Shown: positions 8,194-17,717, counted from the first letter of the stretch. The stretch: DNA of 64,000 bases from Vibrio barjaei (GCF_001639065.2 NZ_LQXO02000053.1:372001-436000), one strand, 5' to 3'. Numbers and translations are program-made. The notes: generated from the sequence alone by a model not told the origin.

Positions 8194-9228
8194 ATGAAAA
8201 AGCTCTGCTTTTTAGCTGCATTACTCATCACTGGTCATGCACAGGCACAATGGGACAACCCTGTCGACCGTTATGCCAACGAATATAAAAACCATATCTC
8301 TGCTAAATGCCCGATTCCAAAAGACAATATTCAGCATTTTGTGTACTTTGCGCGTGATCGAGAAGCCATACACAATCACCCATTGCTAAACAACACTCGC
8401 TTTTCGGGTGCGCAAATCATGTACTCGTGGGCAATGTTAGAACCAGAGAAAGATCAGTACGACTTTTCTATGATTCAAGCCGATTATGACTATCTAAAAG
8501 CACATGGCAAAAAGCTCTTTATTCAGCTTCAGGACGCGACGTTTGATCCTCGCTACAAAGGCGTACCTAGCTACCTATTGTCTGATGAATACGATGGTGG
8601 TGCGGTTTACCAATACACAGACGACGGTGAGCCAGAGGGTTGGGTGGCAAAACGGTGGGACAGCAAAGTAAGAGCGCGTTTCGCGAAACTCCTCAACGCA
8701 TTAGGAAAACAGTTTGATGGAAAAGTTGAAGGCATCAACCTTCAAGAAACCGCTATTGGCGTTGAGAAAGATCCAAGCTTCACTGAAGCGAGTTATGTCG
8801 AAGGACTCAAGGATAATATGCGAGCCATGAAACACGCGTTCCCAACCTCCACCACGATGCAATACGCTAACTTTATGGTTGGTGAATGGCTACCATGGGA
8901 AGATAAAGGTTACTTAAAGAGTATTTATCAATATGGACAAGAAATAGGCGTTGGCCTTGGCGCACCTGACCTTATGATGCGAAAACGCGGACAATTAAAT
9001 CACGCCCTAGCAATGATGCATGAGAATAACTATACCGTGCCACTTGGTATCGCGATACAAGATGGTAACTACATTGGCCAAACCAACAATACTGACGTCG
9101 TGGATAACCGACAAAGTCTTGTTCCTGCCCTCCACTCATTCGCTCAGTCGTTTCTTCATGTTAACTATATGTTTTGGGTAAACCAAGAACCCTATTTCGA
9201 GCAGGATGTATTACCTTGCTTTAAGTAA
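8194..9228 (+). CDS. Secreted glycoside-hydrolase-like protein (TIM-barrel type)
   Basis: A 344-residue protein with a clear Sec signal peptide (MKKLCFLAALLITGHAQA) and a periplasmic or secreted mature part. The order of motifs is that of a (beta/alpha)8 glycosidase: SWAMLEPEKDQYDFS resembles the strand-1/2 region of GH5/GH42-like barrels, KLFIQLQD follows, then GINLQETAIG and a late FWVNQEPYF. The glutamates in NLQE and NQE are plausible acid/base and nucleophile residues. I do not recognise a named family. It stands alone between IclR and MATE genes, with a hairpin terminator after it. It may act on a marine glycan. Confidence 0.6.
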   Translation: MKKLCFLAALLITGHAQAQWDNPVDRYANEYKNHISAKCPIPKDNIQHFVYFARDREAIHNHPLLNNTRFSGAQIMYSWAMLEPEKDQYDFSMIQADYDYLKAHGKKLFIQLQDATFDPRYKGVPSYLLSDEYDGGAVYQYTDDGEPEGWVAKRWDSKVRARFAKLLNALGKQFDGKVEGINLQETAIGVEKDPSFTEASYVEGLKDNMRAMKHAFPTSTTMQYANFMVGEWLPWEDKGYLKSIYQYGQEIGVGLGAPDLMMRKRGQLNHALAMMHENNYTVPLGIAIQDGNYIGQTNNTDVVDNRQSLVPALHSFAQSFLHVNYMFWVNQEPYFEQDVLPCFK

Positions 9229-9249
9229 TCGGCAATAGCCCCGCTGTAA

Positions 9250-9278
9250 AACCTGCCTGAGTCTGCTTCAGGCAGGTT
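9250..9278 (+). terminator. Hairpin terminator after the glycosidase-like gene
   Basis: AACCTGCCTGA and its exact complement form an 11-bp stem with a 7-base loop, 21 bases after the stop codon. There is no U-run behind it. Confidence 0.65.
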
Positions 9279-9429
9279 GAAATCTTAAGGTGCTTGTTTC
9301 CTGAGCATTTGGTAACTGCACATGAATCAATCCATGACATTCACAATAAATCTCGCTACCATTCACGCAATGTAAATAATTCTCATTGGCGACTAACATT
9401 CTTGTTTGCTGGTGCACCGCTATTTTGCT

Positions 9430-10749
9430 ATGACTATTTCTCATTCAGATTACTTCAAAATTGCTCTGCCCTTTATTATCTCCACAGTCACTCAGCCTCT
9501 GCTGGGTGCCGTCGATACTGCTGTGATTGGCCACTTAGGTATCACAGAGCTGATTGGTGGCGTTGCTATCGGGACGGTCATTATGAACACCCTATATTGG
9601 TTGTTCGGTTTTTTCCGAGTTAGTACAACGGGCCAAAGTGCAATGGCATTAGGTAAAGGTGATGAGGCATTGATGACAAATAGTTTGATGCGCCCATTTG
9701 TTCTTGCTGCTGTTGTCGGTGCAAGCTTTATCCTACTACAGTCCGTCATTTGGCAAGGAGCACTCTGGATAATAGAGCCCGAAAATGCCGTAGCTGAACA
9801 AGCCCATATCTATTTTGGTATTTTGATCTTCGGTGCTCCGTTTGTGCTTCTCAACTACACCATTATTGGTTGGTTGATGGGGCAAGCGAAAGCGAAAGAA
9901 ACTTTATACACCCAGGTCTTTGGCAATGTCTTGAATATTGTCCTTGATGCCCTGTTTGTACTGTACTTTGACCTTGGTGTAGCGGGTGTGGCTTATGCAA
10001 GCTTGATTGCACAGATCACGACATTTGCGATTGGAATGACATTAGTATTCAATACACAAGGAATGTCTCTAACTCGCCTTACTTCCTCCGCCAAAATGAG
10101 TAGGCACGACTTCTCAACGATCGTCTCATCGAACACTGATTTGATGTTGAGAACGGTCTGCATTTTAGTTTTCTTCAACATGATGGCAAGAGTTGGCTCT
10201 CAACTAGGGGCTGACGTACTTGCGGTTAACGCCATTCTTATGCAAATTACTTTTATCGTCAGCTACATGTTTGACGGTATCGCCAATGCCTCTAGTGTTT
10301 TCGCAGGTAAAGCCGTCGGACAAAACAATCCAAAGATGCTAGATCGAGTGCTAACACTCAATTTCCAGTGGACATCGGGCTTCATCGTAATTCTCACTCT
10401 GTTGGTGCTGATGTTCCAATCGCATTTAGTTTTACTGTTCACGACACAAACAGAACTCCTCAGCTTGTATCACCAAGTGGCAGCCTGGCTAATTGTATTC
10501 CCCTTGGTTGCCGGGTACGGCTTAACGGTCTACGGGATCTTTACCGGAACCGGAACAACCCGACCGGTCAGAGACTCCAGTATTGCAACACTGATGGTGT
10601 TTTTATTGGCGCAGTTATTGGCTGTTCCACTATGTGGTAACCACGGTTTATGGCTTGCTTTTACTATTTTTTATTGTGGCCGTATCGTCTTTCTCTATCC
10701 ATTCATCGGTCAAGTTAAGCAAAAGTGTGGTCATCAAACCATTTCTTAG
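9430..10749 (+). CDS. MATE-family efflux transporter (DinF-like)
   Basis: A 439-residue, roughly 12-helix inner-membrane protein of the multidrug and toxin extrusion family. The N-terminal run IALPFIISTVTQPLLG followed by DTAVIGHLG is the DinF-subgroup signature, and the two six-helix halves are both complete. Such pumps export cationic drugs or metabolites using a sodium or proton gradient. The ATG at 9430 is used because an upstream TTG at 9406 only adds eight unlikely residues. Upstream spacing and the strong terminator behind it suggest a single-gene unit. Substrate not deducible. Confidence 0.88.
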   Translation: MTISHSDYFKIALPFIISTVTQPLLGAVDTAVIGHLGITELIGGVAIGTVIMNTLYWLFGFFRVSTTGQSAMALGKGDEALMTNSLMRPFVLAAVVGASFILLQSVIWQGALWIIEPENAVAEQAHIYFGILIFGAPFVLLNYTIIGWLMGQAKAKETLYTQVFGNVLNIVLDALFVLYFDLGVAGVAYASLIAQITTFAIGMTLVFNTQGMSLTRLTSSAKMSRHDFSTIVSSNTDLMLRTVCILVFFNMMARVGSQLGADVLAVNAILMQITFIVSYMFDGIANASSVFAGKAVGQNNPKMLDRVLTLNFQWTSGFIVILTLLVLMFQSHLVLLFTTQTELLSLYHQVAAWLIVFPLVAGYGLTVYGIFTGTGTTRPVRDSSIATLMVFLLAQLLAVPLCGNHGLWLAFTIFYCGRIVFLYPFIGQVKQKCGHQTIS

Positions 10750-10777
10750 CCCCAACCACAAAACCATACTATTCAAG

Positions 10778-10802
10778 AAGCACTCTTTTGAGTGCTTTTT
10801 TG
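10778..10802 (+). terminator. Rho-independent terminator after MATE gene
   Basis: AAGCACTC, a TTTT loop and GAGTGCTT form a perfect 8-bp stem, followed by a run of T. Confidence 0.9.
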
Positions 10803-10880
10803 ATTTAATCTGGTGATACACCAGCTAGAAAATCTACACCGTAATCTGTGCATTGCTCTTCTCTTACCTAACTCGTGATG

Positions 10881-10902
10881 ATAACATTGTTATGTTATAA
10901 CG
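10881..10902. promoter_or_regulatory. Zur-like operator before the Dpp/Nik-type uptake operon
   Basis: TGTTAT-GTT-ATAACG (10888-10902) matches the gammaproteobacterial Zur half-sites TGTTAT-NNN-ATAACA at 11 of 12 positions. It overlaps a second dyad, ATAACA-T-TGTTAT (10881-10893). It lies about 21-42 bases before the GTG start of the first ATPase gene, where a repressor would act. The consensus is from memory; assignment to Zur is inference. Confidence 0.5.
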
Positions 10903-10922
10903 TATTATTTAAGAGTTTTTTC

Positions 10923-11681
10923 GTGACACCTCCTCTCCTCGCCATAAATCAACTATCTATAAGCAGTAAAGACCGAATCCTATTTCAAGGTATTCAGTTT
11001 GACGTATCTGCGGGGGAAATGCTGGCCGTAATGGGTCCTTCAGGTATTGGTAAGTCCATGCTATCTAAAGCCATTGCGGGCTTTACTCCAGACACCATAT
11101 CCGTATCGGGTACGATAACAATTGCGGGCAGTGAAGTCTGTGAGATTCCATTGCTTAATCGTTCTGCACAACAACGGCCAGCCTTCATTTTTCAGGATGC
11201 CCTTCAAGCGCTTAATCCTCTAGTTTCTGTAGAGAAGCAGCTTTGTCTCGCTCTCACCGGAGACCAAACAAAGCCAAGCGCTAGAAATCGGAACACCATA
11301 GTTAATCTACTTGCTCGTCTTGGGTTTCCTGATCCGGCCATAGTATTAACCAATTATCCTAGCCAACTCTCTGGTGGGCAGAGACAACGCATTTGCATTG
11401 CTATTGGTTTATTAAGCCAAGCTCAAGTATTAATTGCAGACGAACCGACAAGTGCTCTCGATCCTGTCACTGAACAGGAAATATTGACTCTCATTCGCCA
11501 AAGCGTAAAGCAGTCCAATATGGCTGGTATTTTGATTACACACGACCTAAATAGTGCGTTAGCTTGCGACAAATTACTGGTTATTGACGAAGGAAAAGTC
11601 GCTGCTTATGGTGAACCGCGAGTCGCTCTTGAATCCAGTTCTCATCATTTTTGTCGTTCACTGAAAGGACTCCTTCAATGA
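10923..11681 (+). CDS. Peptide/nickel-type ABC importer ATP-binding protein 1 (DppD/NikD-like)
   Basis: A 252-residue importer ATPase with Walker A GPSGIGKSM, signature LSGGQRQRICIAIGL, Walker B VLIADEPTSALD and switch histidine ITHDLN. The third Walker A position before the threonine/serine pair reads KSM, a slight deviation. I chose the GTG at 10923, with AAGAG before it; an ATG at 10875 would add 16 residues that run across the presumed operator region. Its stop overlaps the next gene as ATGA. It pairs with the second ATPase, the lipoprotein binding protein and the fused permease downstream to form one importer. Confidence 0.88.
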   Translation: MTPPLLAINQLSISSKDRILFQGIQFDVSAGEMLAVMGPSGIGKSMLSKAIAGFTPDTISVSGTITIAGSEVCEIPLLNRSAQQRPAFIFQDALQALNPLVSVEKQLCLALTGDQTKPSARNRNTIVNLLARLGFPDPAIVLTNYPSQLSGGQRQRICIAIGLLSQAQVLIADEPTSALDPVTEQEILTLIRQSVKQSNMAGILITHDLNSALACDKLLVIDEGKVAAYGEPRVALESSSHHFCRSLKGLLQ

Positions 11682-12505
11682 CTGCCATTATCGAAGAGAC
11701 TATCATGAGTTGTAGTAAGGTAAGTTCAACTTTAGTGAGCTTTAGCAATGTCAGTGTGCACCACTACTCTACTCCTAGATGGTTGGGTGGAAAACCATTT
11801 AAAGCACTCAGTAATGTTTCCCTCCAGATCGAGAATCAAAACACTGCCATTGTTGGCCCATCGGGTGCCGGCAAGTCTACGCTTATTGAATTGCTCTTTG
11901 GTTTACGGACACCTTCACTAGGAAACGTTCGAATCGCGGGAAGGACACTCCCTCTCCACAACGCAAGCGAACGTTTGAGGGTCTGCAGTGAAGTACAAAT
12001 GGTTCCCCAAGAGCCACACACAAGTTTAAATCCGTATTACACAGTCGAACAAATCCTGATTGAACCACTAGAAAACCTCAAAATTGGGGGGAACCACCCA
12101 CAGCTCGCACAAATTGCACTGAACGAGGTTGGCTTGACCGCGGACTTGTTGCCACTCTACCCGCAACAGCTTTCAACAGGTCAGGCACAGCGAATCGCCA
12201 TCGCTCGTGCGCTCATTGTAAAACCCAAGTTACTTGTTGCAGACGAACCTACCAGTAGCTTAGACCCAGTAAATCGCCAACGAATAATCGAACTGCTCAA
12301 CTCGCTAAAGCAAAAATATGACCTGCAACTACTTCTTGTCAGTCACGACCTCAAGGCAGCAATCGCGCTATGTGAAGAGATAGTGGTCTTAGATCAAGGA
12401 GAGATCGTCGAATACGGCTTTGTTAAACAAATCATGGAACAACCTGTTCACTCAACAACTCAGGCACTGATTCGTGCCCAAATTCATTCAAAAGCAAATA
12501 CTTAA
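11678..12505 (+). CDS. Peptide/nickel-type ABC importer ATP-binding protein 2 (DppF/NikE-like)
   Basis: A 275-residue ATPase with Walker A GPSGAGKST, signature LSTGQAQRIAIARAL (T replaces the usual second G), Walker B LLVADEPTSSLD and a switch region VSHDLKAA. The N-terminal FSNVSVHHY and the WLGGKPFKAL insert are typical of the DppF/OppF/NikE branch, which carries the family-specific pre-Walker segment. The ATG overlaps the upstream TGA (ATGA) and has AAGGA about nine bases before it. Second gene of the uptake operon. Confidence 0.88.
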   Translation: MTAIIEETIMSCSKVSSTLVSFSNVSVHHYSTPRWLGGKPFKALSNVSLQIENQNTAIVGPSGAGKSTLIELLFGLRTPSLGNVRIAGRTLPLHNASERLRVCSEVQMVPQEPHTSLNPYYTVEQILIEPLENLKIGGNHPQLAQIALNEVGLTADLLPLYPQQLSTGQAQRIAIARALIVKPKLLVADEPTSSLDPVNRQRIIELLNSLKQKYDLQLLLVSHDLKAAIALCEEIVVLDQGEIVEYGFVKQIMEQPVHSTTQALIRAQIHSKANT

Positions 12506-12528
12506 CACAACATCACCGAGACATAATC

Positions 12529-14022
12529 ATGCGTTTTCACTCAATTAAATTGGCATGCGCGCTTGCGCTCGCTCTACCGTTAACTGGCTGTTTTGATTCA
12601 CAAACTGAAAACAGTGACTCAAGCGTCAAATCCGAGATTCGTGTGGCAATGATGCAGCCACCTCGCACTGGACTATCACCATTATCTGACGACGCTTTCA
12701 AATTATCACGTTGGAGTACTGCGGAAACGTTAATCAATCTTTCCCCTGCTTCCGAGGTTGAACCAATGCTGGCTACCGATTGGAAGCAGATAGACTCACT
12801 CACATGGCACTTCACTATTCGCCAGGGTGTGAAATTCCACGATGGTTCCATGCTAACCGCAGAATCAGTGGTTAACTCACTGCAACAGGCTTTGAGTGCT
12901 GCACCTAAGCCTCGTATACTTGATGGTGTTGACCTCACTGTGAGAGCCCTTGATTCATCGCACGTAGAAATCAAGACAACATTTAATGACCCTTTACTAC
13001 CTAGCCGCTTATCAAGTCCTCAACTCGCCATTTTGGCGGCAACTGCATATAAAGAGAATGGTCGAGTCGTACCTACTGGTGCAGGCACTGGTCCATTTGA
13101 ATTAATAGAAATTAACGGCACAACCAGTGCCAAGCTAAAACGATTCGATGATTACTGGGGTGAGAAAGCACACATAGACACGGTCATCGCTGAGTATGTT
13201 CCAAATGGCTTCACGCGTGCAGCAGCACTACGCACAGGTTCCGCCGATGTTGTCGAAGCTGTGCCTGTATCTCAAATAGCAACGATTGATAGCAACCTTT
13301 TACACGAAGTGGCTATGCCGCGTACTAACACACTCTACTTAAACAATAAGTCAGATGTTTTTAGTCAATTAGAGTTGCGCCAAGTTGCCGCCGCCGCGGT
13401 AGATAGAGAGCAAATCATTAAAACTGTGTATGAAAACCATGCCGATATTGCGAAGGGTTTGTTAGGTCCGGCACTTGCTTGGGCTGCACCACTTCGTCCC
13501 GAAGCATCACCAATTGAAGCTAAAACAAAAGCAAATGGTGAGAAAATCGTCATAGGTACTTTCACTGACCGTGCTGAACTTCCTGAAGTCGCCGCTTTGC
13601 TCAAACAGCAGCTTGAAAGCGCAGGCTTCCAAGTAGAACTTGATATCCGTGAGTACGCTCAAATTGAAAACGATGCATTAGCGGGTAATTTTGATGCCTT
13701 TATTCTTTCTCGAGCGACAGTTTTGGATTCAGGCGATCCTATCGCATATATGATGAGTGATTTTGGCTGTAAGGGATCGTTCAACTTAGGTCAATTCTGT
13801 TCTGAGGAAGTCGACAACGCTCTGACTTACGCCGATCTACAGCCTTTAGGAGCAAAACGTCAACAAGCCATCATTGCTGCAGAACAGATCATTTTGAACG
13901 ATTTCGCTGCCATTCCACTGCTACACGAACGTGTCATTCAGGGTGAAAGTCTTCGTGTTTCTGATGCTGTTCGCGACCCAAGCGAACGTCGCCTTATCAA
14001 TGCAAACACTAAGGTGAACTAA
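12529..14022 (+). CDS. Peptide/nickel-type solute-binding lipoprotein (SBP family 5)
   Basis: A 497-residue lipoprotein with a signal peptide ending in the lipobox LTGC (around 18-21). The body is an SBP family 5 protein: WHFTIRQGVKFHDGS, a GTGPFEL segment and RFDDYWGEKAHID are standard. Family members bind oligopeptides, dipeptides, haem, nickel-histidine or opine-type metallophores. No residue set visible here decides between these. The Zur-like operator in front favours a metal or metallophore ligand. The gene follows the ATPases by 23 bp and precedes the fused permease by 4 bp. Confidence 0.87.
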   Translation: MRFHSIKLACALALALPLTGCFDSQTENSDSSVKSEIRVAMMQPPRTGLSPLSDDAFKLSRWSTAETLINLSPASEVEPMLATDWKQIDSLTWHFTIRQGVKFHDGSMLTAESVVNSLQQALSAAPKPRILDGVDLTVRALDSSHVEIKTTFNDPLLPSRLSSPQLAILAATAYKENGRVVPTGAGTGPFELIEINGTTSAKLKRFDDYWGEKAHIDTVIAEYVPNGFTRAAALRTGSADVVEAVPVSQIATIDSNLLHEVAMPRTNTLYLNNKSDVFSQLELRQVAAAAVDREQIIKTVYENHADIAKGLLGPALAWAAPLRPEASPIEAKTKANGEKIVIGTFTDRAELPEVAALLKQQLESAGFQVELDIREYAQIENDALAGNFDAFILSRATVLDSGDPIAYMMSDFGCKGSFNLGQFCSEEVDNALTYADLQPLGAKRQQAIIAAEQIILNDFAAIPLLHERVIQGESLRVSDAVRDPSERRLINANTKVN

Positions 14023-14026
14023 CTTA

Positions 14027-15763
14027 ATGTTGTCTGTTGATACTTCTCGACGAATATTCGATGTGCTAACACCTTGGTTATCAAGACTTATCTCATTGAT
14101 CGTCGTCGTCATTTTAGTCGGTTTGATGCCAGATATTGCTGGCATTGACCCTAGCCAATCGATTTTGCGTGCCCGCGCTGGACAACAACACATGTTAACG
14201 CCGGAAGCACTTGCCGCGGTAAGAGCCGATTTACAGCTTGACCGTAGTGCAATGGAACGATTAACAGACTGGCTTAGTGACACTCTGCATGGTGATCTAG
14301 GCTACTCATGGATCGATGGTTCACCGGTCATAGATGGTATTCAACAGACAATGTCGACCTCTCTGTTACTGATGTCGATGGCACTAGGTTTAACTTCTGT
14401 ACTGTGTGGGTTTAGCTTAGTTCATACCTTGTTTAGCTGGAAACAAAGAAAGCTAAAGCAAACCCATAATAGCCTGAGTACGGTGCTCATCTCGTTACCT
14501 GAATACGTAGTAGCGTCCGTTCTCATCCTTATTCTATCTATTTGGTTGGGTTGGTTCCCCCCCTACGGGTGGCAAAGCTGGCACCATATTTGGCTGCCTA
14601 GTCTGGCACTTGCGATTCCCGCTAGCGGTCTTTTGAGTCGCCTGTTAAGGGACAGTTTGCAGCGCGTCCTCAATGAACCATGGGTGATCACTTGGCTCAG
14701 TGCGAACATCAGTTCCTTCCAGATCATGCGCTTCGCATTAAAACGTGCAATTAGTAGTTTGATCCCGCAAGTCGCGATGATAATGATCGGCCTGACCGGT
14801 GGAGCGGTTGCTGTCGAGCAGATTTTTTCCATCCCAGGAATAGGACGACTAATTTTAGGTGCAGCGAAAGCACAAGATCTACCAGTGCTCCAAGGTGGTT
14901 TGTTAGTACTTCTATTTATTTCGATTTTCATCAGTAGCTTGAGCTTGCTTGTTCAACAGTTGTTGTTAGGCCACAGTCTCAGAAACGGTAAGCTTATCAG
15001 TAGTCATTCATCTTTTGCGTTTACCTCGAGTAATAACAAACGATTGACGGCGGGTTTAATCTTTTCACTGTTGCTGGCTGTTGTTATCTGGTCATTGTTT
15101 CGCGACCCGTTTAGCAGTCAGTTCATCAGACTTGCTGCTCCGAGCTTGCAGGCACCTTTAGGTGGCGACGGCATTGGACGTGACCTTCTAGCCCGCATTG
15201 GGTCTGGTATGTTATCGACGTTTTGGGCAGGGTTTGTCGCGACAGTGCTAAGTTTGGTTGTGGGTATGGTTCTTGGGTTCAACACTCGATACAGCCAAGG
15301 TTTAATCGAAATAACCAAGGGTATTCCTTATATTATCGCTGGCTTATTGGTTGCTGGAATGACGGGGATGAATCCAAACAGTGCCATGATTGCCATTGTT
15401 TTGGTGTCTTGGGCCCCTCTTGCGGCTCACTGCTCAAGTCTTATCGTCGAGGCTAAAGCGCAGCCCTACACGCATCTTGCGCCGATATGGGGAACGAGCA
15501 AATTCAAGATACTTAGGTACTATCTCCTTCCTTATGTGCTTCCGCCATTATTGAGACATGCACTACTTAGAATGCCAGTGATTACGCTAAGCTTAACGTC
15601 GCTGAGTTTTATCGGTCTTGGCGCTAAGCCACCCTCACCCGAATGGGGGCTGATGATTGCAGAAAACCTACCGTATATTGAACGAGCACCGCTTGGCGTA
15701 CTTGGTCCAATTTTCGGATTAGTGCTGTTAGGCATTGCTATTAACCTTTTGTTTGACGATTAA
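14027..15763 (+). CDS. Fused DppB-DppC-type importer permease
   Basis: A 578-residue membrane protein holding both permease halves that are normally separate genes. The first half (1 to about 320) has the DppB/NikB layout: a membrane segment, a soluble loop with LTPEALAAVRADLQLD and GDLGYSW, and an EAA-like loop near 217. The second half (about 335-578) starts with a new membrane segment, then GGDGIGRDLLARI, a DppC/NikC hallmark, and an EAA-like loop near 477 (YTHLAPIWGTSKFKILRYYLLP), ending in SFIGLGAKPPSPEWGLMI. No stop or frameshift separates the halves, so this is a true fusion. It is the last gene of the operon, and no other permease is present. Confidence 0.88.
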   Translation: MLSVDTSRRIFDVLTPWLSRLISLIVVVILVGLMPDIAGIDPSQSILRARAGQQHMLTPEALAAVRADLQLDRSAMERLTDWLSDTLHGDLGYSWIDGSPVIDGIQQTMSTSLLLMSMALGLTSVLCGFSLVHTLFSWKQRKLKQTHNSLSTVLISLPEYVVASVLILILSIWLGWFPPYGWQSWHHIWLPSLALAIPASGLLSRLLRDSLQRVLNEPWVITWLSANISSFQIMRFALKRAISSLIPQVAMIMIGLTGGAVAVEQIFSIPGIGRLILGAAKAQDLPVLQGGLLVLLFISIFISSLSLLVQQLLLGHSLRNGKLISSHSSFAFTSSNNKRLTAGLIFSLLLAVVIWSLFRDPFSSQFIRLAAPSLQAPLGGDGIGRDLLARIGSGMLSTFWAGFVATVLSLVVGMVLGFNTRYSQGLIEITKGIPYIIAGLLVAGMTGMNPNSAMIAIVLVSWAPLAAHCSSLIVEAKAQPYTHLAPIWGTSKFKILRYYLLPYVLPPLLRHALLRMPVITLSLTSLSFIGLGAKPPSPEWGLMIAENLPYIERAPLGVLGPIFGLVLLGIAINLLFDD

Positions 15764-16065
15764 TTGTCAACCGAAACGCTAAAGCAGGTAGTGCTGTGAA
15801 ATTCGTTTCGACCATTTAGCACTAAACAGAGAAGTATCTATAAGAGAAATACCCTTTGTTATGACTTCTTTCAATATAGCGCCCAAAAGGTGTCCTATTT
15901 GTGTTAAAATCCGTCCTTCAGGATTAGATGTAAAACGGACACTTTCATCATAAACTACTGATTAACATAATGTTAATTGGAAGAATTTCGAATTCTAATC
16001 AGTTATTAATTAAACATGGAGTTGGTCTTTATATTCGTTCACACGAATATGTAAACCTCATAATT
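15764..16065. other. Intergenic region before BCCT gene
   Basis: About 300 AT-rich bases without a convincing open frame. It holds GTGTCC (near 15890) and GGACAC (near 15945) as a widely spaced inverted pair. An in-frame ATG at 15970 could lengthen the BCCT protein by 32 residues, but these are not like the family. Confidence 0.4.
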
Positions 16066-17673
16066 ATGGGTTTTAAATCTCAAAAATACAGTATAGATTC
16101 TACAGATTATCAAGTCGGTCAAGACAACATCACTAAATGGGGCATGGATGTTCACAATACAGTGTTTACCGCTTCCGCGGGCTTATCCATCCTCTTCATC
16201 GTCACTCTCTTAGTACTTTCCCCAGAAGACGCAAAAGCAGCCATCGATGCCGTTAAATCCGCTGCACTATCAAAGTTTGATTTTGTCTTTATGTGGGGCG
16301 CAAACATTCTTCTGATTTTTGCCTTGCTGATTGCTTTATCTCCGCTCGGTAAAATTCGTTTAGGTGGCGACAATGCCACAACAGATTATTCAACCATTTC
16401 CTGGATCGCCATGTTATTTGCAGCGGGTATGGGTATTGGTTTGATTTTTTGGGGCGTAGCAGAGCCGACCGCCTTTTATACCAATTGGTTTGGTACACCG
16501 CTAGGTGTTGAGCCGTTTACACCAGAAGGGCGAGAACTAGCCTTAGGTGCTGCCGTATTCCACTGGGGACTTCACGCTTGGGCTATCTATGGGATGGCCG
16601 CATTATCGCTAGCATACTTTGTCTATAACAAAGGTCTTCCGCTCTCAATGCGTTCGGTATTCTACCCTCTACTTGGTGACCGAGTTTGGGGAAGAGTCGG
16701 TGACGTTATCGATGTAATGGCTGTTCTGGTAATCCTATTTGGCCTTGCAACATCACTTGGTCTGGGCGGCTCACAAGCTGCAAGTGGAATCAGTCACGTA
16801 TTCGGACTAGAAAACAGCCTTCTGCTTCAGATTGCCATTATCCTGACCATTATGGGTTTGGCTATTGTTTCTGTTGTTCGTGGAATGGACGGCGGCGTTA
16901 AGGTATTGAGTAATCTCAATATGATTATCGCATTCGTTTTCCTTGGTTTTATCGGTATTTTGAACTTCACAACGGTATTGGATTCAGTTTCGACCGCAGT
17001 AGTTGGTTATGTGAAAAATATTCTTCCACTAAGCCAAAGCGCTGGCCGTGAAGACACCACATGGCTTCATGGCTGGACTGTGTTCTATTGGGCCTGGTGG
17101 GTTGCATATGCGCCATTCTTCGGTATGTTCGTTGCACGAATTTCAAAAGGCAGAACAATTCGCGAATTCCTATTTTGTGTACTAGTTATCCCTACTCTTG
17201 TCACCACTGCATGGATGTCTTTCTTTGGCGGTGTCGCGATTCAACAGATCGTTGATCATGTGGGTATACTTGGTGCCGCTCAGGGTATCGGAGACGTTTC
17301 ACTTAGCTTGTTCTATATGCTTGATGCGTACCCTATTGGTAACATCTTATCGCTGATTGCCGTTGCGCTGATCATTGTTTTCTTTGTGACCACTTTGGAC
17401 TCAGGTTCAATCGTAGTAGACAGTATGACTGCAGGTGGCAAACTCGAGCTTCCTATCAAGCAGAAAGTGGTCTGGGCTGTGATCTCAGCCGTCATCGCCG
17501 TGGTCATGTTGTGGATCGGTGGTACTCAATCGATTCAAGCTCTTCAATCGATAACCATTATTGCAGCGCTGCCATTTACACTGATTCTGATTTTAGGTTG
17601 TGTGAGTTTGATTAAAGGCTTACTGACTGAGGTTGAACAACCTCAAGTAGCTAGCGACAAGTCTGCACAATAG
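16066..17673 (+). CDS. BCCT-family transporter (glycine betaine/choline/carnitine type)
   Basis: A 535-residue, 12-helix inner-membrane carrier of the betaine-choline-carnitine family. The hallmark GWTVFYWAWWV with the aromatic substrate box is intact, and GMGIGLIFWGVAEP marks the glycine-rich helix. Family members import quaternary ammonium compatible solutes with sodium or protons and serve osmoprotection, common in marine bacteria. The C-terminal tail is short, so it lacks the long osmosensing extension of BetT/BetP. Start chosen at 16066 from family length; the ribosome-binding site is weak. A good terminator follows, so it is a single-gene unit. Confidence 0.92.
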   Translation: MGFKSQKYSIDSTDYQVGQDNITKWGMDVHNTVFTASAGLSILFIVTLLVLSPEDAKAAIDAVKSAALSKFDFVFMWGANILLIFALLIALSPLGKIRLGGDNATTDYSTISWIAMLFAAGMGIGLIFWGVAEPTAFYTNWFGTPLGVEPFTPEGRELALGAAVFHWGLHAWAIYGMAALSLAYFVYNKGLPLSMRSVFYPLLGDRVWGRVGDVIDVMAVLVILFGLATSLGLGGSQAASGISHVFGLENSLLLQIAIILTIMGLAIVSVVRGMDGGVKVLSNLNMIIAFVFLGFIGILNFTTVLDSVSTAVVGYVKNILPLSQSAGREDTTWLHGWTVFYWAWWVAYAPFFGMFVARISKGRTIREFLFCVLVIPTLVTTAWMSFFGGVAIQQIVDHVGILGAAQGIGDVSLSLFYMLDAYPIGNILSLIAVALIIVFFVTTLDSGSIVVDSMTAGGKLELPIKQKVVWAVISAVIAVVMLWIGGTQSIQALQSITIIAALPFTLILILGCVSLIKGLLTEVEQPQVASDKSAQ

Positions 17674-17682
17674 ATAACTTTA

Positions 17683-17717
17683 GGCTTATCGTAACCGGTT
17701 TACGGTAAGCCTTTTTT
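17683..17717 (+). terminator. Rho-independent terminator after BCCT gene
   Basis: A 12-bp stem (GGCTTATCGTAA with TTACGGTAAGCC, one G-T wobble), CCGG-centred loop and a TTTTTT tail. Confidence 0.92.

Noticed and set aside
12537..12974. Open frame of 145 codons on the minus strand
   Set aside because: Antisense to the binding-protein gene; no ribosome-binding site or recognisable motif.
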